A DNA stretch of 64,000 bases from Paraburkholderia hayleyella (GTDB lineage Bacteria > Pseudomonadota > Gammaproteobacteria > Burkholderiales > Burkholderiaceae): positions 682,001 through 746,000 of the forward strand of contig NZ_QPES01000001.1 in the NCBI RefSeq assembly GCF_009455685.1. Direction: 5' to 3'. Made by a program: the position numbers and the translations under genes. Each line of letters begins with the position of its first letter. Position 1 is the stretch's first letter. Positions 58,401-64,000 of the stretch are shown in pieces. The notes beneath the pieces were generated by a model. The model was not told where the DNA came from, did not search any database, and saw nothing but the letters and a program-made list of their open reading frames with translations.

Positions 58401-61064
58401 ATCCGCATCGAAACGCACAACGTCTGTGTATTTGTCCTGGAAGTCACTGCTCTCCGCGATGGTGTCGTTGCCGGAGCGTCTGCCGAAGAGATAGGTGTCG
58501 TTGCCATCACCACCGTAGAGTGTGTCGTTGCCTGCGCCGCCATCCATGAGGTCGTCGCCGTTGAAGCCCTGGATGAGGTCGTCGCCCGGCGTGCCTTTGA
58601 GCGTCATGAGCGCGACGTCCTCCTTGCTCCATGTCGTGCCGTCGGCGAAATTGAACTGCTCGATGGCGGCGAAGAATTTCTGTTCGTGTTGCCGGAGCTG
58701 GTCGCGGATACGCAGCACGCTGTCCGAGCCCCTGATCGTGATGAGCAGGTCATCACTACGGCCATCACGTCTGACGCTCACGTCTTCTGGTCTGACATCC
58801 GCATCGAAGCGCACCACGTCGGTGTAATCGCCGTAGACGTCGTACTCTTCGCTAACCGTATCGTTGCCCGAGTGCCGGCCGAACCAGTACGAGTCACTTC
58901 CATCGCCGCCGCGCAGCGTATCGTTGCCGCGGCCGCCTCTCAGGACATCATCGCCCACGCCACCCAGGAGTTCGCTAGCCTCGTCCCGCGCCAGCAGAAT
59001 GTCCGCGCCGCGCCCCCCTTCCAGCCTGCCACTGCCGTAGAACACATCCATCGCCGTCAGCGCCTCACGCAGTGCCCCCGACTCATGCGTCATGACGTAG
59101 TCACGCAGCACCGAAGTCATGTCGAACCCCGCCGTGTGCCAGCCCGCGCCGTATTGCCGCGTGAGCTCCGTCATGAGCCGTGTCACCTCGACAGCACCGA
59201 TCCGGCTTTCCGCGTTCTTTAGCAGCGTCACCATCGCGCTGAAATCCGCGCTGATCTTGCCGCTGGTGTCCAGCGTGTAGCGGATCGCGTCCAGACAGGG
59301 CTTCCATGTCGTTTGCGAGGCGGCGGCGTTGTAGACCGAATGCGTCAGCGTCTCCCAGGCCCGGGTGATATACCCGAAGCGGGTGCTGGTGAATATCAGC
59401 ACCTCGTTCTGGTTCGCCTCCAGCATCGTGCCGCTTAACTTCTCCAGCACCGCCAGCCGGCCCAGCCACTGCGCGCCGATGTCGCAGCCGGAGAGCGTGC
59501 GCCGGCCTTGTGTGACCCGTGCCTGTGTCGTCTCCATGCCCGAGGTGGCAACCCATGCATTGAGCAGGGGCTCGATGAGTGCGAGGAGCTGGGTAGGTGT
59601 GGTGGCGGCAGCGAGCTGCGCGAGAAGCGTGCGAAGCGCCGCGCCTTCCTTCGTGTCCATGCTGGCGGCCTGCCGCAGGTCGCGCACGTTGCCTACGCCC
59701 TGGATATTGGGCAGTTCCTGTACGTCCTCGCGTAGTGGAATGGGGGTGTCGAACTTCTGGTGCGCCTTGTCCTGGCCGAACCAGACTTCGAGCATTTCGT
59801 GTTCGGTTTTGATGCCATTCACAACGTGTACGAAGCTGCCTGTGCCGCGCACGATGTTGCCGTTTTCCAGCGTACGGACCGTGCTGCCCCGGCTTAAACG
59901 GATTTCGACGATGCCGAGCTGCGTGAGGGTGAGCAGTTCGCCATCCTGGGTTGCGCCGTCGCGGTTGCCGTCGCGCCAGATACGCAGGGAGGACCAGACT
60001 GAATCGTTGTGGTCGATGATGCCGTCTTTGTTGAAATCGAACTCGCGCAGCGCTTCAAAGCCGTTCGCGGCGAGCGTGCCATTGGCGAGTTGCGTGAAAT
60101 TGCTGAAGAGTTCGGCGCCGGTGTCGATCAGGCCGTTATGGTTGCGGTCGAGGACGAGCAAGCCGTCGCCGGTGCTGATCCAGCCGGTGTGGGTGCGGCT
60201 GCCTTCGCCGGCGAAATCGAAGTGGGCTTCGGAGTGGTCCACGCCGGTGGTGTGGACGCCGTCGCCGTCGAGATCGAGGATTAGGGGGTCGATGACGGCG
60301 TAGGCGGATATCAGGTCTTTTAAAAACAGTTGGACATCGAGCGAATCCTGTACGCGCCGGATGAGCATTTCGAGTTTTTTCAGCAAACCCATTTTGCGGA
60401 TTTCTTCACGAGCAAGTAATGCGCCGGTTTCGCTTACCTTGCGCAATACATTCGGGGAGCTCATCCGGTCGGTCCATGAACTAATGGCCGCCAGTTTGCC
60501 GGTATCGAGAGCCAGAATGGCATTGCCGGCCGCAATTTCCATCGACTCCAATAGGGCTATGGTAGCGTCCCTGTCGCCTGAAATGCTGCCGTCTGACTTT
60601 AATATGTCCTGCCATAGTTTTTCTCGTGCTTTTTCAGGGAGCACGGAAAATGGGGTGTTTAATGTCCAGGCGTCGTTGCTTAGGTTGTGTTCTATGAATA
60701 TTTTATTGTGAATGCCCCATGCTTCTTTGCTGTTAATATCCCTTTCCGCTGTTTTCCCCGGAGAATTTTCTGCCTGGGCAATCAGGTTGTCGATATATGC
60801 TTTAGCTAAATCTGATTTTATAGATTTAATTTCTGATTTATTTAATTTACTTCCATTTATTTGAGAGGAAATTTTGAGAAATTCAAGCGCAGCCGAACCG
60901 CTTATTGTATTTTCCTGGTTTACTCCTTGGGCAAGGCGCGCGTAGTCATAACCGTGGGATGATAAATAATTGTAGGCATCAGTTATATTTCCGTCTGCAA
61001 TCTTGTTCTTTAAATAAATCAGCGTCGGCAATGATACATTTTTCACTGTAAATATAAATTTCAT
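55458..61064 (-). CDS. FrpC-like RTX protein with Asp-Pro self-processing module and 8 large repeats
   Basis: A 1868-residue protein without signal peptide, so probably a type I secretion substrate. Residues 1-258 form an unrecognised helical N-terminal domain. From D259-P260 (VIDPLILDLDGDGV) begins a module like the self-processing module of Neisseria FrpC, with calcium loops LDLDGDG, LDRNHNGLIDTG and DFNKDGIIDHND, running to about 430. A helical region follows to about 690. Residues 693-1748 are eight 132-residue units. Each unit has RTX nonapeptides (GGAGNDTLYGGDGNDTY) and a haemolysin-type calcium-binding-related block (LLITIRGSENVLRIRDQ). The tail is 120 residues. No acyltransferase or secretion genes are nearby. 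It overlaps the upstream lipoprotein stop by four bases, as expected for coupling. Function unknown: adhesin or toxin are both possible. Confidence 0.9.
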   Translation of the reverse strand: MKFIFTVKNVSLPTLIYLKNKIADGNITDAYNYLSSHGYDYARLAQGVNQENTISGSAALEFLKISSQINGSKLNKSEIKSIKSDLAKAYIDNLIAQAENSPGKTAERDINSKEAWGIHNKIFIEHNLSNDAWTLNTPFSVLPEKAREKLWQDILKSDGSISGDRDATIALLESMEIAAGNAILALDTGKLAAISSWTDRMSSPNVLRKVSETGALLAREEIRKMGLLKKLEMLIRRVQDSLDVQLFLKDLISAYAVIDPLILDLDGDGVHTTGVDHSEAHFDFAGEGSRTHTGWISTGDGLLVLDRNHNGLIDTGAELFSNFTQLANGTLAANGFEALREFDFNKDGIIDHNDSVWSSLRIWRDGNRDGATQDGELLTLTQLGIVEIRLSRGSTVRTLENGNIVRGTGSFVHVVNGIKTEHEMLEVWFGQDKAHQKFDTPIPLREDVQELPNIQGVGNVRDLRQAASMDTKEGAALRTLLAQLAAATTPTQLLALIEPLLNAWVATSGMETTQARVTQGRRTLSGCDIGAQWLGRLAVLEKLSGTMLEANQNEVLIFTSTRFGYITRAWETLTHSVYNAAASQTTWKPCLDAIRYTLDTSGKISADFSAMVTLLKNAESRIGAVEVTRLMTELTRQYGAGWHTAGFDMTSVLRDYVMTHESGALREALTAMDVFYGSGRLEGGRGADILLARDEASELLGGVGDDVLRGGRGNDTLRGGDGSDSYWFGRHSGNDTVSEEYDVYGDYTDVVRFDADVRPEDVSVRRDGRSDDLLITIRGSDSVLRIRDQLRQHEQKFFAAIEQFNFADGTTWSKEDVALMTLKGTPGDDLIQGFNGDDLMDGGAGNDTLYGGDGNDTYLFGRRSGNDTIAESSDFQDKYTDVVRFDADIKPEDVTVKRDGRSDDLLITIMGSENVLRIRDQLRQHEQKFFAAIEQFKFANGTTWSKEDVALMTLKGTPGDDLIQGFNGDDLMDGGAGNDTLYGGDGNDTYLFGRRSGNDTIAESSDFQDKYTDVVRFDADIKPEDVTVRRDGRSDDLLITIRGSENVLRIRDQLRQHEQKFFAAIEQFKFANGTTWSKEDVALMTLKGTPGDDLIQGFNGDDLMDGGAGNDTLYGGDGNDTYLFGRRSGNDTIAESSDFQDKYTDVVRFDADIKPEDVTVKRDGRSDDLLITIRGSENVLRIRDQLRQHEQRFFAAIEQFKFANGTTWSKEDVALMTLKGTPGDDIIQGFNGDDLMDGGAGNDTLYGGDGNDTYRFGKHSGNDTIAESSDFQGQYTDVVRFDADIKPEDIAVRRDGRSDDLLITIRGSDGVLRIRDQLRQHEQKFFAAIEQFKFANGTTWSKEDVALMTLKGSPGDDLIQGFNGDDLMDGGAGNDTLYGGDGNDTYLFGRRSGNDTIAESSDFQDKYTDVVRFDADIKPEDITVRRDGRSDDLLITIRGSDSVLRIRDQFRQHEQKFFAAIEQFKFANGTTWSKEDVALMTLKGTPGDDIIQGFNGDDLMDGGAGNDTLYGGDGNDTYLFGRRSGNDTIAESSDFQDKYTDVVRFDTEIKPEDITVKRDGRSDDLLITIRGSDSVLRIRDQFRQHEQKFFAAIEQFKFANGTTWSKEDVALMTLKGTPGDDLIQGFNGDDLMDGGAGNDTLYGGDGSDTYRFGKHSGHNRIIEGYDFSKRYIDVVKFDDDIRPEDVILSREEYNSENVLITLKGAHNELKLVDQLAKSGSEYVKGVEALRFADGTVWDKETIAQRASRAPRAQSLMSMPGENRHLSDPVGYWLDKAYAAGLKRAGEEEFGALPSQNWKPLQAEARTPLQQSALQPLQSLSAATLEIDRQAEMMYQGLLAAYGKSPAITTWEPRRESASFAPPLIATDC
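55821..58988 (-). repeat. Eight tandem 396-bp repeats inside the RTX gene
   Basis: The unit boundaries, read leftward from the TPGDD start, fall at 58988, 58592, 58196, 57800, 57404, 57008, 56612 and 56216, exactly 396 bp apart. Units 2-7 (56217-58592) are almost identical at DNA level, including silent sites; unit 1 and unit 8 are clearly diverged. Internal variants such as TYLFGRRSG versus TYRFGKHSG and QLRQ versus QFRQ are shuffled among units, indicating recombination or gene conversion. Confidence 0.92.
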
Positions 61065-61822
61065 TTTAAAATTTTCTCTCGTTTAAATGAGACGACCAGT
61101 TCGGCTATATTTTTCTGAATGCTCTCCCAATGCCCAAGATTTTCTTTTGAATAACTTATGCGAGCAATTGCTTCTATCTCTGAGACTATAAAAGTTTGAT
61201 CGCATGTTTTTGGTGAGTTATTTCCATCTGAGCATATAATATAGGTTGCTTTTTTATCCCTATCATAAAATATTTCACTTTTCCCCAATTGACTATTTGG
61301 AGCAACGACTTCAGAAATTTTTTCATTCGATAGCCCAAAAATTAAATCCGGCTGCAATTGCGATCTTTTTTCACTTATAATAAAATTCACATATTCGTTA
61401 AACCATGCTGCTGGGCTTTGGTTTTTTGGATTTTGCCAAGGATCCACACCAACAGTAATCCACTCAACACGTCGCGCCCGCCCACCATTTAACCCCAGCC
61501 AGCTAGCCTGATTAGATCTATTCAGCGGGGCAAAATCAGGATAATGCAGCAGCAAGCTAAATGACTCAATTGGCACGTCTGGTCCTGGCGCATGCCGAAC
61601 TGGAGGATTACTCCATATTTCGTCCCCTTTGTATTGCACTGGGAAGAATTTGTACTCAGCCGGAATTACAACCTGAATACCGTTGATACTACCTATTCCC
61701 GGCTGGGCAGTATGGCTGTCTATTTTATCTTTACATCCGGCAAATATAAAAACCGTTGCCAGGCCAATTGACATTAAAAAATTATTTATCTCAGAATAAT
61801 TTTTATTATTTACTTTTATCAA
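61061..61822 (-). CDS. Putative lipoprotein, partner of the RTX protein (FrpD-like position)
   Basis: A 253-residue predicted lipoprotein. The lipobox is IFAGC with C30. After processing the protein contains IPAEYKFFPVQYKGDEIW, IESFSLLLHYPDFAPL and a C-terminal helix LGHWESIQKNIAELVVSFKRE. I do not recognise a characterised family. The start is a TTG at 61822 with GGGAG upstream; the next ATG would remove the charged n-region. Its stop overlaps the RTX start (ATGA), so translation is coupled. In Neisseria the lipoprotein FrpD is encoded directly before FrpC and binds its N-terminus, so a similar partner or immunity role is inferred from position only. A paralogue lies at 63809-64000. AT-rich. 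Confidence 0.8.
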   Translation of the reverse strand: MIKVNNKNYSEINNFLMSIGLATVFIFAGCKDKIDSHTAQPGIGSINGIQVVIPAEYKFFPVQYKGDEIWSNPPVRHAPGPDVPIESFSLLLHYPDFAPLNRSNQASWLGLNGGRARRVEWITVGVDPWQNPKNQSPAAWFNEYVNFIISEKRSQLQPDLIFGLSNEKISEVVAPNSQLGKSEIFYDRDKKATYIICSDGNNSPKTCDQTFIVSEIEAIARISYSKENLGHWESIQKNIAELVVSFKREKILK

Positions 61823-61989
61823 AACTGCATCTCCCTATAAATGTATTTTTTTTGCTGTAAATATATTTCATGGGAGAATTTACATGATTGTCATCTTTTT
61901 GTATGTCGGGAAATATGGAAATATATTTATGAATTTTCCGATAATATTATTCAAACTGCATAACGACATTGAAAATATCTCAGCGGGTT

Positions 61990-62286
61990 GCGTGAGGGTA
62001 AGTAGTTCGCCATCCTGGGTTGCGCCGTCGCGGTTGCCGTCGCGCCAGATACGCAAGGAGGACCAGACCGAATCGTTGTGGTCGATGATGCCGTCTTTGT
62101 TGAAATCGAACTCGCGCAGCGCTTCAAAGCCGTTCGCGGCGAGCGTGCCATTGGCGAGTTGCGTGAAATTGCTGAAGAGTTCGGCGCCGGTGTCGATCAG
62201 GCCATTGTGGTTGCGGTCGAGGACGAGCAGGCCGTCGCCGGTGCTGATCCAGCCGGTGTGGGTGCGGCTGCCTTCGCCGGCGAAAT
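61990..62286 (-). repeat. 297-bp duplicate of the RTX self-processing region
   Basis: This block matches 59921-60217 over its whole 297 bp without gaps; I count seven mismatches (about 97.6% identity). It covers the part encoding FAGEGSRTHTGW through GELLTLTQ. The copy lacks the D-P cleavage site and all repeats, and is flanked by unrelated AT-rich DNA on the left and the glycine-zipper reading frame on the right. Confidence 0.93.
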
Positions 62287-62856
62287 AGTCCAGAGTGCCT
62301 GGTCCAGGTCGGTGCCGAGTTTGCTGCCGAATAAAGCCCCTGCCGCACCGCCCACGCCAACGGCAAGTAACAACAGAATCCCTGCAAGAGTGGAGCCGAC
62401 AGAAGCGGCAAACAATGCTCCAATTGCCACACCGCTAGTCGCCCCAAGCTCCGCTCCCTGAAGCGAACCAGCTATCCCTCCAATTACTCGGACAACCTCG
62501 CTCCAATCATGCGTACTCCGCCCCCTGTCCATAGCAAAGCTGAGCGTCATGATATCCACCAGCTTGTTTGCCCGGCCTAACGCTGTACCCGCGGCAGCGA
62601 AACCACTGACCGGCCGTACCTCGCATACCCGGCTTCACCACCACGGCTTAATCTGGCCGCACTTTCCAGCATCGTGTTTGCTGTTGATTTAAGGAGCGCT
62701 TTTACCGCTGTTGACTGGACGCGAGTTGCCATTGCGTCAATCCGCTGCCCGTATTTCCCGGTTGCATCTACCAGCTTTTGGCCTACCGCCGCATAGTCAA
62801 CATCATGAACGGCCTCGTCGCTTCAGAACCTCACCCGCACCACCGCTACCTGCGGT

Positions 62857-63000
62857 CTATATATCACCTATATTGTCATTCCGAATAAACTCGATCGCCG
62901 CCCTAATATCATCATCGGAAATAAAAATCGGTTGAGCAGGAGAAGCAGGTGACTTATTAGATTCTCCCATCAAAATCTGCTTATCAGTCAACGCAGGCAT
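62857..63000 (-). CDS. Short ORF, first fragment of the decayed RTX gene
   Basis: A 47-codon frame, MPALTDKQILMGESN ending RNDNIGDI, with a good ribosome site AAGGAAGG. It overlaps the end of the membrane-protein gene by 13 bp. It may still be translated, but in view of the coherent coding sequence continuing in other frames it is best seen as the first piece of the pseudogene. Confidence 0.55.
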   Translation of the reverse strand: MPALTDKQILMGESNKSPASPAQPIFISDDDIRAAIEFIRNDNIGDI

Positions 63001-63545
63001 AAAACCTTCCTTAAATAATACTCACTAGATACAAAAAATCCGTATGATGCCATGAACCAGAGAAAAAACATTCCTCCCGATGTAAAAGCCAAGATTAGCC
63101 TTGAGTGCAGCATCGCCGCAAAGATACCTGATTTTGGATCGCCCAAAGTATTTGCATCAAACGCCAGTGCCAAAATCATAAAAAACATGATAAAGCTAGC
63201 TTGTCGCATGTGGCCAGTTATATTGCGATTTCTCACCCTTATTTCTCGATTAACCGTGCTGATTAAATACAGAAATAACCCTCCGCCCCATGCAAACCAA
63301 AAAGATAAGCCATAGCTCACCAGCAATGAAAATGGAAATGATGACCTCTCCGAAAAATCTTTAACTACGGGCAAAACAAGCCCAATTTTTGCAAGACTCT
63401 GGGCCAGACTATTCTCGGGAATCTGATCTGGCAATAGCACAGCTAGAGGAACAATTACAAATACTCCAAGCCAGATAATTCGCCAGAAAGTTTGAGTGTA
63501 GAACTCAACAGTCTTTTTATTTAACTCTTTTATAATGAAATTCAT
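62988..63545 (-). CDS. Small four-helix membrane protein, coupled to the decayed toxin
   Basis: A 185-residue protein of unrecognised family. Four hydrophobic segments are clear: IIWLGVFVIVPLAVLL (about 23-38), LLVSYGLSFWFAWGGGLFLYL (about 74-95, partly quoted as SFWFAWGGGLFLYL), SFIMFFMILALAF (about 116-128) and SGGMFFLWFMASYGFFVS (about 155-172). The loops are basic. Its stop lies inside the start region of the decayed RTX gene (13-bp overlap), the same coupling as the lipoprotein-RTX pair. A role as immunity or export partner of that toxin is conceivable but unproven. AT-rich codon use unlike the housekeeping genes suggests transfer. Confidence 0.7.
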   Translation of the reverse strand: MNFIIKELNKKTVEFYTQTFWRIIWLGVFVIVPLAVLLPDQIPENSLAQSLAKIGLVLPVVKDFSERSSFPFSLLVSYGLSFWFAWGGGLFLYLISTVNREIRVRNRNITGHMRQASFIMFFMILALAFDANTLGDPKSGIFAAMLHSRLILAFTSGGMFFLWFMASYGFFVSSEYYLRKVLCLR

Positions 63546-63568
63546 ACTCTCAGTCTTTCATCCTGTTT

Positions 63569-63676
63569 CTATATTTTTCTTAGTCTAAAAATAACGCCGC
63601 TCAGATAAAATAGAAGTATCTTTGCTAAACTTATAATTTTGCTTGGATGAAACAAGCTATTTATTGAGTCAGTCAT
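63569..63676 (-). CDS. Possible 35-residue hydrophobic peptide ORF
   Basis: An ATG-started frame encodes MTDSINSLFHPSKIISLAKI followed by LLFYLSGVIFRLRKI, one potential membrane helix with basic ends. No ribosome site is visible. It may be a random frame or a gene remnant between the truncated toxin start and the membrane-protein gene. Confidence 0.2.
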   Translation of the reverse strand: MTDSINSLFHPSKIISLAKILLFYLSGVIFRLRKI

Positions 63677-63687
63677 GTTGCATTTGA

Positions 63688-63858
63688 TTAAGTGAGTAAG
63701 CCGGAAAATGAATCATCGGCATTTTTAAAGCCGGTTTTTGACAAAATTTGATAGGGGCATAAACTGGTGAATGATAAATAATTATATGCGCCAGTGACAT
63801 TTCCATTGTCAATCTGATTTTTCCAGTAATTTAATGTTTGAAGTGGTGAGTTTTTCAT
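63688..63858 (-). pseudogene. Truncated third copy of the RTX N-terminus
   Basis: Fifty-six codons from the ATG at 63858. The first 30 residues (MKNSPLQTLNYWKNQIDNGN, VTGAYNYLS) are clearly paralogous to the start of the intact RTX protein (VSLPTLIYLKNKIADGN, ITDAYNYLS). The likeness ends there and the frame stops at 63688. It follows a second lipoprotein gene exactly as in the intact pair, so it is the stump of another lipoprotein-RTX module. Confidence 0.75.
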
Positions 63859-64000
63859 TGCAAATCTCCTTTTTGATTTTTTCTCGTCTAAATGAAACAA
63901 TTAGTTCAGATATTTTTTGTTGAATATTTTCCCAATGCTCAAGATTTTCTTTTGCATAACGCACATCAACAATTGCTTCAATCTCCGGGACTATAAAAGT
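63809..64000 (-). CDS. Second lipoprotein gene, C-terminal part (cut by window edge)
   Basis: The last 63 residues of a paralogue of the lipoprotein at 61061-61822. TFIVPEIEAIVDVRYAKENL and EHWENIQQKISELIVSFRRE align directly with TFIVSEIEAIARISYSKENL and GHWESIQKNIAELVVSFKRE. It reads through the place where the intact copy stops and ends 50 bases inside the truncated RTX frame, adding about 19 unrelated residues. Most of the gene lies beyond the window. It shows the lipoprotein-RTX pair was duplicated. Confidence 0.82.
   Translation of the reverse strand, partial: TFIVPEIEAIVDVRYAKENLEHWENIQQKISELIVSFRREKIKKEICNEKLTTSNIKLLEKSD

Larger units (their letters stand above)
61990..63000 (-). pseudogene. 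Decayed RTX-type toxin gene with a different N-terminus
   Basis: Read leftward from the ATG at 63000 (AAGGAAGG ribosome site), the gene is broken at least three times. Piece 1 encodes 47 residues (MPALTDKQILMGESN to RNDNIGDI) and stops at 62857. Piece 2, in a shifted frame, gives DYAAVGQKLVDATGKYGQRI and AVKALLKSTANTMLESAARLS. Piece 3, shifted again, gives a glycine-zipper membrane-like segment (GGIAGSLQGAELGATSG, AVGVGGAAGALFGSKLG; open as 62197-62559). It then joins, out of frame, the 297-bp duplicate of the intact RTX gene. It is the wreck of a second FrpC-like protein with another N-terminal domain. Confidence 0.8.

Noticed and set aside
55947..59222. A 1091-codon open frame on the plus strand antisense to the RTX repeats, plus a series of 122-codon frames spaced 396 bp apart
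   Set aside because: It is the antisense image of the 396-bp repeat array: because one unit lacks stops in that frame, all do. No ribosome site, and the peptide only mirrors the RTX repeat.
61823..61989. Promoter for the lipoprotein-RTX operon
   Set aside because: The stretch is so AT-rich that several -10-like hexamers occur, but none has a -35 at proper spacing and distance from the start; no single call is defensible.
61951..62151. Minus-strand 66-codon frame and plus-strand frames in the 297-bp duplicate
   Set aside because: They are off-frame readings of the duplicated RTX segment and have the same shadow counterparts at 59894-60303 in the intact gene.

Overview
The window looks like a chromosomal segment of a beta-proteobacterium of the family Burkholderiaceae (Burkholderia/Paraburkholderia group). 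The reasons are the lptD-surA-pdxA-ksgA run with divergent amgK-murU, the ubiE-Tim44-ubiJ-ubiB cluster, a 16-stranded-type porin, an ilvA/queF block, the very large DUF3683 FAD/Fe-S oxidoreductase and GC-rich coding sequence almost throughout. I cannot assign a species. No rRNA, tRNA or CRISPR array was recognised.

Layout. 1-6374: signalling block with two paralogous NarL-type response regulators (the first cut by the window edge), an aquaporin and a BvgS-type hybrid sensor kinase. 6455-9669: LysR regulator, porin with its own terminator, and an exported CHRD protein. 9765-13819: an alpha/beta hydrolase split by a one-base loss in a G run, an EcsC-family protein, and an EmrB-type drug exporter followed by a MarR regulator, with palindromes at the exporter promoter. 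13816-17139: a D-amino-acid unit (D-serine/D-threonine deaminase-like enzyme, divergent D-aminoacylase, RidA). 17291-20633: leftward ilvA, 5'-nucleotidase, queF. 21092-30950: DUF3683 oxidoreductase, HIT protein, DUF971, ubiE, Tim44-like protein, ubiJ, ubiB, methyltransferase. 31052-36053: FmdB zinc ribbon, DUF502, aspS, nudB, clsB. 36258-43405: TetR regulator and a beta-oxidation set (acyl-CoA dehydrogenase, HAD/hydratase fusion, thiolase, hydratase), with a perfect 18-bp palindrome in front of the regulator. 43432-49307: fdhD, nitrate-reductase-associated protein, thioesterase, Atm1-type ABC exporter, murU, amgK. 49550-55331: lptD, surA, pdxA, ksgA.

The unusual part is 55458-64000. It holds a leftward lipoprotein gene overlapping by 4 bp a 1868-residue RTX protein. 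The RTX protein has an Asp-Pro self-processing-like module and eight 132-residue repeats, six of them nearly identical. The arrangement resembles the Neisseria frpD-frpC operon. Upstream lies a graveyard of the same system: a frameshifted RTX toxin with a different, glycine-zipper N-terminus fused to a 297-bp near-copy of the intact gene and coupled to a four-helix membrane protein; then a truncated third toxin start preceded by the end of a second lipoprotein gene that runs off the window. From about 60.3 kb onward the DNA is much more AT-rich than the rest, apart from the copied 297-bp block, which suggests horizontal acquisition followed by duplication and decay.
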